From Leptodontidium sp. MPI-SDFR-AT-0119 (lineage: Eukaryota; Ascomycota; Leotiomycetes; Helotiales; Leptodontidiaceae): 64,000 bases of DNA. The translations under genes and the position numbers were made by a program. The DNA lies in the NCBI GenBank assembly GCA_020726505.1, contig JAHLEZ010000001.1, forward strand, positions 5,518,001 through 5,582,000, in the 5' to 3' direction. This document shows positions 22,671-32,692 of the stretch, piece by piece. The stretch's first letter is position 1, and every line of letters begins with the position of its first letter. The notes beneath the pieces were generated by a model. It had not been told where the DNA came from. It did no database searches and saw only the letters and a program-made list of their open reading frames with translations.

Positions 22671-24258
22671 TCACATTTTGCTCCCCTCCGACACAGACCG
22701 CCTAGCCTGCCATTTCCTCTTCACCATCCTCACCCACCTCCTCCTTCTCCACTCGCCTCTCCTACCCCTACCTTCATTCTCAGCATCGCTGCCCTCCTCC
22801 CAACTTGGCAACATCTTCTTTTTCCCTTTCGTGGGCGTCGACAAATGGTCGCTATCAGCACCACCATACATCAACCCTAAATCCACATCCTCGTACTCAT
22901 AGCGTATATCATACACCCATCTCTCACCCTCGGTCTCGACCTCAACACCAGTAATGATGCGTTCCTCAACCCACTCGCGTGACCAGAGATCAAGCGCCCA
23001 TTTCTTCTCGCTCCACTCCCAGCCCAGGGGAGGTTGCACATCCTCGAAGAAACGCGTCCCTTTAGGCCTCTCGGACCGGATCCGTCCTTCGCTTAAGGGA
23101 TCATAGGGACTAGATGTGAAGAGCCAGCTTTCCCATTCCCCAGCTGAAGAAAGCCGTTGGAGTTCGAAGATCTCGACTTCTCTTGTTTCGGGCGCGGAAT
23201 CCAAGATGATGTCCTTAGCGATCCAGGAGTCCAGGTAGGATTTTGCTTCTTCTTCGCGAGGTGCGACGTGCGTTTTGTGTGTTGTGATTAGTTGTCGCTG
23301 GATTGTTGGATGGCTGGATGCAGTGATTACCCAACCGATGGTGAGGAAGATGATACGCCAGGGTAGGAGGTGAGAGGCAATGAACATAATAAGTGCAGTG
23401 GAGAAAGCAAAGAGGAAAAGAGTCGAGGATAGAGGTTCGTTGGAGAAGTTAGTGGGAGGTGTGAGGAGGCTAATGACTTTGTCATGAACACGACTGAAGT
23501 CTTCCATGCAGTTCTGTAAATCTCGCATGTTGCGGAAGAAGTCCTTGGATAGCTCCTTGACTGGCTTGACAGTCGGTGCTGGAGCCAAAGGAGGCCCTGC
23601 TGCATTGTACCCGAAAGAAGCGGTGTGCGAGGAAAAGGTAGTGATCGTAGGAGGTGGAGCGGGATGTCTTGAAATGAACGCAGGTATGAGTAGCGCGAGA
23701 AGAATTACCGCGAATGGTAAAACTGTCAACAGGTATGGATCCAGGCAAATGAAGGTGTAGATTGCGAGGAAGGACAGCGTATGTGTAGGTGTATTCCATG
23801 ACAGGAGTCGTATAACCTTCGCTTGAAAGACAAACACTACTCCGATTCGAGCATTGAATCGACGAAAGTTCGCAGACATCGTAGGAAGAGAGAAAGAGGG
23901 TCGAGATGTATAGTCTTGCGTAGGGTGTGCTTCGGCTCGGGAGGAGGGTAGGTCTTCGATTGGTATTACTTGCTGGAGCAGCCTTCACAATGTCAGTGGT
24001 GAGCCCGGGTTATGAGAAGAGTGCATATTACTTTTCAAGCAACCGATCTTGTATGCTAGATCCTGTCTCTGATGCCCTCTGCTGCACCTTCTTCATATTC
24101 TCCTTGACATCCTTTCCTCGCTTTCTGAACCGGTCTCTCCTACGGTCGACATCTGACACATTGTCGACTTCGTCTGAAAGATCTTCCGGGGTATCGAAAG
24201 AGATGACAGGTATAGGATCATCTCGATTGACAAACGAGTCTACGGTGAATTCGTCCAT
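22671..24258 (-). CDS. PEX23/PEX30-family peroxin with dysferlin domain, 512 aa
   Basis: Exons 24258-24032 and 23982-22671 join in phase 2 over a 49 bp intron. The N-terminal region (DTPEDLSDEVDNVSDVDRRR...) is charged. Two or three hydrophobic clusters follow: LSFLAIYTFICLDPYLLTVLPFAV and later LFLFAFSTALIMFIA / IIFLTIGWVI. These match the reticulon-like membrane region of ER-peroxisome peroxins. The C-terminal dysferlin-type motif is clear: GEWESWLFTSSPYDP, RPKGTRFFEDVQPPLGWEWSEKKW and WVYDIRYEY. Such peroxins regulate peroxisome and lipid droplet budding from ER subdomains. The tail is highly basic (RRRRWVRMVKRKW). Which paralogue (Pex23, 30, 31 or 32) cannot be decided. Confidence 0.88.
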
Positions 24259-24739
24259 CGTGTCGCCTCGAGACCCGATTGGAGTGCTCCAGCAATGGAT
24301 GGATCCGACCCTTTGGGGAAGAGCCGTTTATTGTCTGCAGTTTCGTTCCCTCTAAGATGATCCAAAACTATCAGGCCAGGTAGTGTTTGCAAATCGATCG
24401 AGTTCAAGAGTTTGTTGGAGGTCACTCTGTAACTCCGCTGCTCCGATGCTGGCGAGGCTGGATGGTCATGATTCCAATGTCCTGACTTGGCTCGATGACA
24501 TGTGCTTGTTCAGGGATGCAGGACACGGGCAGGGCAAGCTTGGCTATCCCACCAATGAGAGAGCCGAGAGCTCACAGCCTCGGCAAGTCAAAGGACGTCC
24601 GGAGACAACGAGGCTTCGTTGTAAAACCAACCGACTTTAGCCAGCTGCCTCTGCAATTTTCTCTTTGCTTTGCTTTGCTTCTCTTCCTCTCTGTGTGTGA
24701 TCTTCCTTGTTTTCGCACAATCTCCCCTCTGCCCTCATC
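24259..24739. other. Divergent promoter region, peroxin / carnitine carrier
   Basis: About 480 bp between a peroxisome-membrane gene and a fatty-acid-linked mitochondrial carrier; co-regulation by fatty acids would be plausible but I did not find a CCTCGG-type FarA/FarB site with confidence. Confidence 0.4.
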
Positions 24740-25821
24740 ATGGCACCCTCTGCGTCTTCCACTGGCACGCAAATCAATCAGAAGATTGATTCTCTACCCC
24801 CAGCCATCTCCGACAAGCTTCCCCAAGTCCCCGAATCAAAAGAGGAACTCAAAGAAACGGTCAAGGAAGCCGAGAAGAAATCACTCGCGGGTCTGAGGAG
24901 CTTAGCAGCTGGTGGATTTGGAGGTGTATGTGCAGTGATAGTAGGACATCCTTTTGATCTGGTCAAGGTACGGCTGCAGACTGCAGATCGGGGTGTGTAT
25001 TCCAGCGCACTGGATGTAGTAAGGAAGAGTGTTGCGAGAGATGGACTACGGAGGGGTCTATATGCTGGTGTGAGCGCGCCTCTAGTGGGCGTTACACCTA
25101 TGTGTAAGTTCTCTTCTGCTCCCTACAGCTATTCTTACTGACCTCTGCAGTCGCTGTCTCTTTCTGGGGTTACGATGTAGGAAAGAATCTAGTACGCAAG
25201 TACTCGACAGTTACAGATAACCAATTCTCCGTTGGCCAAGTCGCAGCAGCTGGTTTCTTCTCCGCAATTCCAATGACCCTCATCACCGCACCCTTTGAGC
25301 GTGTTAAGGTCCTGCTACAGATCCAAGGCCAAAAGCAGCTTGCCCCAGGCGAGAAGCCGAAATACAGCGGTGGTGTTGACGTCGTGCGCCAATTGTACAA
25401 GGAAGGCGGCGTACGCTCTGTCTTTCGAGGTTCATTCGCAACACTTGCTCGAGATGGACCTGGATCAGCAGCATATTTCGCAACGTATGAAATCATCAAG
25501 CGGAAACTCACACCAGTCGACCCAGCGACGGGTAAGCCAACTGGCAATCTCAGTCTGCCGGCTATTACCTGCGCAGGTGCGGCTGCTGGTGTTGCCATGT
25601 GGATCCCCGTCTTCCCTGTTGATACAGTGAAGAGCAGGTTGCAGACAATGGACGGGAAGCCGACAGTTGGAGGTGTGATTTCGGGTCTGTATAAGAATGG
25701 AGGATTCAAGGCTTTCTTCCCTGGCTTTGGACCGGCTCTAGCGAGAGCTGTTCCAGCCAATGCAGCGACTTTCCTAGGTGTGGAATTGGCACACCAGTTT
25801 ATGAACAAGACTTTTGGATGA
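24740..25821 (+). CDS. CRC1: Mitochondrial carnitine/acylcarnitine carrier, 344 aa
   Basis: Exons 24740-25103 and 25151-25821 join in phase 1 over a 47 bp intron (GTAAGT...CTGCAG). Three solute-carrier repeats are present, each with its signature: PFDLVKVRLQ, PFERVKVLLQ and PVDTVKSRLQ. These occur with the carnitine-carrier context LYAGVSAPLVGVTPMFAVSFWG and AGFFSAIPMTLITAP. The protein exchanges acylcarnitine for carnitine across the inner mitochondrial membrane, delivering acetyl and acyl units made in peroxisomes to mitochondria (Crc1 in yeast, AcuH in Aspergillus). The N-terminal 45 residues are a polar extension. It is adjacent and divergent to a peroxisome biogenesis gene, a fitting functional neighbourhood. 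Confidence 0.93.
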
Positions 25822-26315
25822 AGACCGGCCAATGGAGGATGAGGGAAGCTCATGAGAAACTGAGGGGTTCGAATATGTAATTTTATTCTGGGCGCAAAGC
25901 GTTGAAAGATGGATTATAGCACATCGTAGATAGAATCATGAATAAACCCATTATGAAGTTTTGCGTCTCTTGTCTGTCTTTATTAACCATTTCGCCAATG
26001 TTACTCCTGGAAACAATAAGTTCTGCCTAGACATCTAGATTGAATGCAATCCCTGTAAGGTACACTGATCAGTTGCCTCGGATGAGGGCTAAGCATTCCG
26101 GTGAACGGGAAGATGATTTAATTTTTATCGATAAGGGTCGAAGGGGGGGTAAGGGGGGGGGGGGGGGGGGGGGGGGGCTGAATTGGAGTAATCATTCAAA
26201 ATCTCACCCACTCGCGCCAGACCGGGCGTTTGTCCTTCCTCCTCAACGTACATATACTTGATGCCTCCTTAAACTCCCATATTCTTCCTGGCAAGAACGC
26301 CAGCAACAGCCCGCA
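25822..26315. other. Intergenic, with long G tract
   Basis: About 490 bp between the carnitine carrier stop and the pantothenate kinase start. It contains G7 at 26143-26149 and a G25 run at 26153-26177. Confidence 0.6.
26153..26177 (+). repeat. Poly-G tract, 25 bases
   Basis: An uninterrupted run of 25 G, preceded by G7, 139 bp upstream of the pantothenate kinase ATG. It could form a G-quadruplex or reflect polymerase slippage; its length in the assembly is unreliable by nature. Confidence 0.9.
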
Positions 26316-27835
26316 ATGTCTGCGGATGCGCCGCAGACTGACCCAGTGCCCTCCGGGGCTGCCACAGTTGAGTCGCAAGATGGAAACCCCGCCATACCCC
26401 TCCGCATGCGCACAAATACGGCGGAGATAGACAGCACCATCATACATCCTGGAGCCGTGAAGATCAATGTGAAAGGCGCATTCATTGTTGATCATGATAC
26501 AGAAGGGTCTCCGAATGGGAATCCCAATGGGGGGACTCATGAGACCAAGGATATCCGACTGCCGAACCATACGGCGGTTGTGAGCCACATAGCTGTTGAC
26601 GTATGCCACTTCTTCATTTCTGTGCTTCTGCGCATCTGCGAAGACTGCCTGCTAATAAAATTGACAGATTGGAGGTTCTTTAGCAAAGCTAGTATACTTT
26701 TCTCGAGAACCACACTCTCGCGATCCTGGTGGACGGCTGAACTTCATAACCTTCGAGACGGACCGGATAGATGACTGCATAGAGTTCATGAAGCAGCACA
26801 AGATAAAGCAGCAGAAGCTCAATGGATCCAGACCAGGAGAGCTATGTGTTATGGCTACAGGAGGCGGAGCATATAAGTTCTATGACAAGGTTCGGGAAGC
26901 TCTAGGTGTGGATGTGTCGAGGGAGGAGGAGATGGAGTGCTTGATAATTGGTAAGAACAATATCTCTCAAACAATACATTATTTTCTAATATGAGACAGG
27001 ACTCGATTTCTTCATCACAGAGATTCCTCGCGAGGTATTCACGTACAGCGAAACAGACCCAATACATTTCGAAGAACCAAGGGCAGACATATACCCGTAC
27101 CTACTGGTCAACATTGGATCGGGAGTCAGTATGATCAAAGTCTCAGGACCAAAACACTTCCAGAGAGTAGGCGGAACTTCTTTAGGAGGAGGGACACTCT
27201 GGGGCCTCCTCTCTCTTCTCACAGGAGCTCGTACTTTCGACGATATGCTTGGGATGGCGGAGCGAGGCGACAATGCAAAGGTCGATATGTTAGTGGGCGA
27301 CATTTACGGGGGAGATTATGGCAAGATAGGACTCAAGAGCAGTACCATCGCGAGTTCATTCGGGAAGGTGTTCCGAATGAAGCGGGAAGCCGAGCAAGAA
27401 GCAGAAGACAGTGGAGGTCTCACAAACGGAGATTCCGAGTCCTCAGCGCCATCTCATCCAGATCATTCTACTACACCAGAAGAACACTCCTCGTCGCCTT
27501 TCTCAGCACCTGATATCTCCCGTTCCTTGCTGTACGCCATCTCCAACAACATAGGCCAAATCGCCTATCTCCAATCAGAGAAACATTCCCTCTCCACAAT
27601 CTATTTCGGAGGTAGTTTCATCAGAGGCCACAGGCAAACAATGAACACTCTCAGCTACGCAATAAAGTTCTGGAGTGGCGGCGAGAAGAAAGCGTATTTC
27701 CTGCGGCATGAAGGGTATCTGGGAGCAGTTGGCGCATTTCTGAAGAGGCAGCCGAGGAATTGGGGAAGGAGGGGTAGTTTTGAGGATGGTGTTCCGCCGT
27801 TTCTGAATAAGGGGATGGATTACCCTGGATCGTGA
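26316..27835 (+). CDS. CAB1: Pantothenate kinase (type II, eukaryotic), 467 aa
   Basis: Three exons, 26316-26600, 26668-26950 and 27000-27835, with in-phase introns. The enzyme phosphorylates pantothenate with ATP, the first and controlling step of coenzyme A synthesis. ASKHA-fold motifs are visible: HIAVDIGGSLAKLVYFS (phosphate 1), VMATGGGAYKF, LLVNIGSGVSMIKV with GGTSLGGGTLWGLLSLL, and near the end IYFGGSFIRGH. A polar insert of about 60 residues (Glu/Ser/Pro-rich, around residues 310-370) interrupts the C-terminal half, as often in filamentous fungi. The N-terminal 90 residues are an extension with little conservation. Eukaryotic enzymes are inhibited by acyl-CoA. Confidence 0.93.
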
Positions 27836-28317
27836 AGATGAAAAGCTTTGGATGCGCATGCTTCTTTTTGTATACGGATGGGTAGGTATCTTTTGCATGT
27901 TGAGGCGGTAGTTCCGCATGCCCTTGATAGCGAGCTTTATGAAGATAATAGAGCTTGTCTCCAAATTGAGACTGAACATGGCCACGAAATTTCCAACGGA
28001 ATGAAACTGAATTGTGAATATATCATGCACGAGAATTGACTCACCTGAATAACAGTGCTTGTTTATTTACTACGATAATTATATAGTAACTTGATGCAAG
28101 GTAATACCTTACACACTCAAACGCTGCGCACAAGGTACTGCAGTGAAGCAGCTAAGGAGATCACAGTGGAGCTACCTACCGCCAAGACCTGCTGCCGGTC
28201 TCGGAGACTTAACACACAGCCCGAATTCAAAAAAGGCCACAATCCGTAGCACTGTCATGTACTGAAATAAGAGAAATTCCGGCATCACGCATCCCAACTT
28301 GGGCTGTATGAAACAAT
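27836..28317. other. Intergenic, nothing recognised
   Basis: About 480 bp between the pantothenate kinase stop and the tRNA gene. Confidence 0.4.
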
Positions 28318-28417
28318 GGTTGTATAGTGTAGCGGTTAGCACGTGAGATTCTGACAAACAGAATCATGTTCTGAAAAGAATGTTTCTCGAATCCCCGGTT
28401 CGAGCCCGGGTACGACC
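28318..28417 (+). tRNA. tRNA-Gln (anticodon CTG) with 29-base intron
   Basis: The acceptor stem GGTTGTA pairs with TACGACC (one G-U pair). D arm is TAGTGTAGCGGTTAGCA, and the anticodon stem TGAGA pairs with TCTCG. The loop reads TTCTGA then, after the intron, T, so the anticodon is CTG (28351-28353). The intron is 28355-28383, inserted after position 37 as usual, and contains CAGAA able to pair with the anticodon region TTCTG, the normal bulge-helix-bulge arrangement. T arm is CCCGG TTCGAGC CCGGG. CCA is not encoded, as expected in eukaryotes. Confidence 0.95.
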
Positions 28418-28432
28418 TTAATTTGAATCTTC

Positions 28433-28439
28433 TTTTTTT
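28433..28439 (+). terminator. RNA polymerase III terminator of the tRNA gene
   Basis: T7 run starting 16 bases after the tRNA 3' end; oligo-T of this length is the standard Pol III stop. Confidence 0.8.
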
Positions 28440-29049
28440 GCCCCTTCTTTTTTTGGTCGATTTGGAATGTGTTCTTTCTGTATTACCTGTTGGTTCGTTT
28501 TTTTCCCCGCATGTCCGTTTGTCTGTTTAAGCGCGTGGGGCTTGCTATGGGTTTGCGAAGGCCGATCCTCCCCTCACCTAAATCTCCAGGTAAAGATGGC
28601 TTGGTTTCTTCTTATGCAGCCAGGTCTTTTACGTGTAGTCAATGAAAACTTCCAGGAGCCAATTCTACATATGCTTATCGTTCATAAGAAAATTATAGCA
28701 AATTCATTTATGCTTTTAGAAATCAATTTTCTTTCGCCAACTCCTCGGGTAATGGGAGACCCCAATTTGTCAGGCATCTGTTTCCGGAACTAAGCGAGCT
28801 GGGTTGTCAATATAATGAAGTATTTCGTAATTCGTGATGATTGCTGCTTAAGTAAAGTATCATTCCTCAGTTTGAGTGCCTATCCTCTTGAATTCCAAAC
28901 CCTTCTTTGTTACAAGTCATAAAAGCAACAGGAAGCATATCTCAATTCAATTCAATTCAATTCCACAGAAATTTCGAAATTAGTATTGAATAATCATTCT
29001 ACCAGAACAAAATGAAATCCACCACAACTCCACCGCTCCCTCATAAATC
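28440..29049. other. Intergenic, simple repeat only
   Basis: About 600 bp. A short TTCAA pentamer array (about four units) lies near 28942-28963. No gene seen. Confidence 0.4.
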
Positions 29050-30441
29050 TCACGTCTCCTTAGCCCACTGCTTTCCACTCCACAAACCCCCCGTCGTCCA
29101 AAGCCAATAATCCCTGCCCTTAATCAACCAAACCAGAAAACTTGGCAACTGATACCCCATCGCCGCTCCGACACCTTTACTCTTCCCAATTGGCACCATC
29201 TGCGTCTCCCTCGTATCCTCCTTGAACACCCTCTCTCCACTAACAGAACTCGCCTCGGCTCCCGAGTCTAGGAGGAGATCACGCTTGATGTTTGCACAGA
29301 GGACGGGGATGGCTTCAAGGATGAGATGCACGGCTGGTCGGGCGGCTGACGATACATCTCCGATTGCGTAGACGCGGACACCAGCTTTATCGACGCGTAA
29401 CGTTGAAGGGTTGGTATTGACGCGGCCGTCTGGGGCGAGTAGTGACGAGTCGATGAAGTTGGTGTTGGGTTTTGTCCCAGTGGCGGGTATGTAGAGATCG
29501 GTTTCTACTTTCTTGTCATCTTCAAGAGTGAGCACTACTTTGCTCGTCACTTGGACTTCCCTTCCTCCAACTGCCTCGACGGACTTGACTTTGGTGTTCT
29601 TCACAACGGTGACTCCTAGTTTGGACAGAAGGTCTTCGGCGTGTTTTGCAATGGATGGTCTTAGCAGAGGTAAGATCTGTGAACCGGATGTGTAAACGGT
29701 GATGGAGACCTTGGGAGCTGACTTCCCACCAAACCAGCCAGGTTGACCGTTTAGGTATTCGCCAAGCTGAATTGCGGAAACTCGGTGTTAGTGACATTTT
29801 TGAGAGCAATTAGGGGGGATAATTCAATGTCAACAAAAACCAAACTGGGGCATGCAATCGCTGAGATTGCCGCTCTTAGATGAGACGAAAGTGGGAAAAT
29901 AGCTTTTGGGAGATGGACTTACTTCACCCGCGACTTCGATACCTGCAGGGCCTCCACCTGAAATGACAATGGTTTTGGCAGTTGGTAACGCTGCTCGAAA
30001 TGATGCCCAGTCTGACTTCAGAAAATTTGCATCATTGTTCAGACCCAGTAATGGCGATGTTGTGGAAGCACCGGTGGCAATGACCATGGCGTAATAGTTC
30101 ACCATCTCAACTCCCCCAGTCGCCAGCTTAACAGAAACAGTCCTGTTCTCATGATCCAACCCTGTCGCTGAGCCATGAACAAAAACGAAGTTGTCCTTGG
30201 GATAGTGTTCGAACTGCCTAGCGATGTCAACAAAAAGCTTGACCTGGTCGAACATCTCGTCCGAGATCAAAGCACGGGGACAAGCAGGCCGGCACAGGAC
30301 TTGAGATGATGAGCTGACAAGGACAATCTCGTAGCTATCTTTATCTTGAGGCAGGTGAGGAAGTGCATGCTTCAGAAGATAATGGGCTGTGGAAATTCCT
30401 CCGTAGGAACCGCCTAGGATCACAATCTTCTTATTCGCCAT
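29050..30441 (-). CDS. AIF/FSP1-like FAD-dependent NAD(P)H oxidoreductase, 411 aa
   Basis: Exons 30441-29923 and 29766-29050 join in phase 0; the 156 bp intron has good GTAAGT and TTCAG ends. The two Rossmann motifs of the pyridine nucleotide-disulfide reductase fold are visible: IVILGGSYGG at the N-terminus (FAD) and VISGGGPAGIEVAGE (NAD(P)H). Further FAD contacts are VIATGAS and VRVYAIGDVSS. The family includes yeast Aif1, AIFM2/FSP1 and type 2 NADH dehydrogenases; FSP1 reduces ubiquinone. A C-terminal hydrophobic stretch (LPSFLVWLIKGRDYWLW) could anchor it to membranes. There is no thioredoxin-like CXXC. Exact substrate unknown. Confidence 0.87.
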
Positions 30442-31003
30442 CGGAAATGAAATTGATCAGAAATATAGAGGAGTTTGAATGAAAGCTGTGGCAAATACTG
30501 GACATATATGTATATATATACTTCGAATCTGATGTTGAAATTGCATGTTGTATGGTTATTGTTTTGATCTTACCCCTGTTTCTCGGCTCATTCGCTTTTA
30601 GAGGTTCGGAATCTCGCTCTTCGGCGCTCAAGTCCATTTTGGGTCTGCTGTGCCATATCCTGCCAGGGTGAGCTTCTGTAGATGGTCTGAGGAATCAACT
30701 GTGCCTCAGAAGAGGTCTTGAAGGAAAGACAAACGGATTTACCACTGCTGGTGGTCTTACTCAAAACCGAGAGCTGGAATGAATGACTTCTAACGAGGTA
30801 GAACACGAGCCTAACTGGCCTTGCTAGCCTGGCTAATTAGAGTTTCAGGTGGGGAGCGAGCTTTACCGACACGCTAGCGACATTTTATTTTCGACCCCTC
30901 CATCAATTCACCCCTCACTTCAGATTATTCTCAAAACACAACAAGTACAACACTTTCCAGCCAACACCCAATCGCACCAGATACCCCAAAAAAGAACCTC
31001 GCA
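30442..31003. other. Divergent promoter region, oxidoreductase / ADE8
   Basis: About 560 bp; no clear regulatory site identified. Confidence 0.4.
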
Positions 31004-31681
31004 ATGCACGACCCACCAACGACGAGAGCCACCGTGCTCATCTCAGGCGAAGGTTCCAACCTCCAAGCCCTAATCGACGCCTCAACAACAATAATGCCCT
31101 ATCTCCAAATCGTCCGAGTGATCTCCAACAAAGCCAAAGCAAATGGCCTCAACCGCGCCTCGAAGGCCTCCATCCCAACCAAATACCACAATCTGATCAG
31201 CGGGAAATACTATGCGGCGGGCGAGAAAGACTCTGCTGTCAAGCAAGCCGCCCGCGAGAAGTACGATGCCGATCTTGCGGACATCGTGCTCGCAGACTCG
31301 CCGGATATTGTCATTTGCGCGGGCTGGATGCACATCGTCAGTCCTGCGTTCCTGGATCCGCTGGCGGAGAAGAAGGTCCCTGTCATAAATCTGCATCCTG
31401 CGTTACCGGGCATGTATGATGGGATTGATGCTATCAAGAGGGCGTATGATGATTATCATAAGGGCAAGCTGGAAAACGACGAGACGGGGATTATGATTCA
31501 TTATGTTATCAGCGAAGTGGATAGGGGCCAGCCGATTGTGATTAGGAAGATCAAGTGTAGGACGCCGGAGACGTTGGAGGAGTTGAATGAGAGGGTGCAT
31601 GCGCAGGAACATGAACTTATTTTGGAGGGGACGGCGATGGCTATTCATAATTTGTGGGAGGAGAGGAAGAAGAGTGGTTGA
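31004..31681 (+). CDS. ADE8: Phosphoribosylglycinamide (GAR) formyltransferase, 225 aa
   Basis: Monofunctional PurN-type enzyme. It transfers a formyl group from 10-formyltetrahydrofolate to GAR, the third step of de novo purine synthesis, in the cytosol. A single intronless exon has the substrate-phosphate loop ISGEGSNLQALID at the N-terminus. The catalytic triad lies in VINLHPALPG (Asn and His) and ETGIMIHYVISEVDRGQPI (Asp). Length agrees with yeast Ade8. A Lys/Arg-rich C-terminus ends at KKSG. The third codon position is GC-rich in the 5' half. Identity is secure. Confidence 0.95.
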   Translation: MHDPPTTRATVLISGEGSNLQALIDASTTIMPYLQIVRVISNKAKANGLNRASKASIPTKYHNLISGKYYAAGEKDSAVKQAAREKYDADLADIVLADSPDIVICAGWMHIVSPAFLDPLAEKKVPVINLHPALPGMYDGIDAIKRAYDDYHKGKLENDETGIMIHYVISEVDRGQPIVIRKIKCRTPETLEELNERVHAQEHELILEGTAMAIHNLWEERKKSG

Positions 31682-32692
31682 AGGGGTGAGGGGGGGTAGG
31701 TTTATCTCTAGAAAAAATCCGCATGAGGAGGATGCGGCCAGAGGAGCGATTGGCTCAATATACGTCTCCCTGCTTATCCAGGTTGCTCGGTAGACTGCTG
31801 GATGGGAACCTGCATCAGATGCAGGAGGTATGCTTTGTGGTAAGAACATTGTGGCAAACCTTTGGCAAACCCTCAGCAAAGTCAGGGAAGTAGTTACTCA
31901 GGCCCAAGTCGGGACAAAAACATGCCACTAATGTTCCACAGCCAACAAGAAACTTCTTGAACAACACATCACCGTTGAATGTGTTATATTGGTCGTCTGT
32001 ATGACGCTTGGTGAAACCTTGATCTACAGTTGACAGTATCCATTTATATCCATTGGCTCTTTATATAGCTTCAGCTATTTTAGGATGCTATTACTCGAGA
32101 ACTAGAGGAGTCGAGGGGCTCATAGTACTTCCCTGAAATGTTATTGGGTGAAGCCAAATATAATTCCAGGAGCGAAAAGCTGTAGACGTAGTATCTACAC
32201 AGATTTGGAGAACATAGACGAAGACATAAGAGCGAAGTTAAAAACAAAATGTTCGTAAAGCAACCAAGCACTAATGCCACGAACTTTTTGCTAAAATACG
32301 AGTATGGGTATAAGATATATTTAGGTAGTCGTGGCAGTCATCCCTTTCTTGAAATTCCAAAACGAAAGATTTTGCCCCTCAACAACATGAGATATGCTGT
32401 TCGCAGAGTTCGAAACAGCCAATCCCTCCAGCCGTAGAACATACACCGTCAATCAGGACATCGTAACGTACAGATAATCTCGTGTAACTCCAACCAGCAA
32501 CCCTTGACGAACGAGTCTCGTCTGATAATGAATAGTACACAAATGATATTGCTCCATCCCAAAACGCCGACCATCCATATCGGTTCACAGATGCCACGTT
32601 CCAGCTTTCCGCATCCTCCTGTGACCAAACCTTAAAGCGAACAATCAGCACTCGAGGCCCCTGGCTCAATGAAGAACTCACAAATCTTCGCA
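31682..32692. other. 1 kb intergenic, no gene supported
   Basis: Between the ADE8 stop and the 3' end of the 669-aa orphan. AT-rich in the middle; no domain-bearing frame or RNA structure recognised. Confidence 0.45.
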
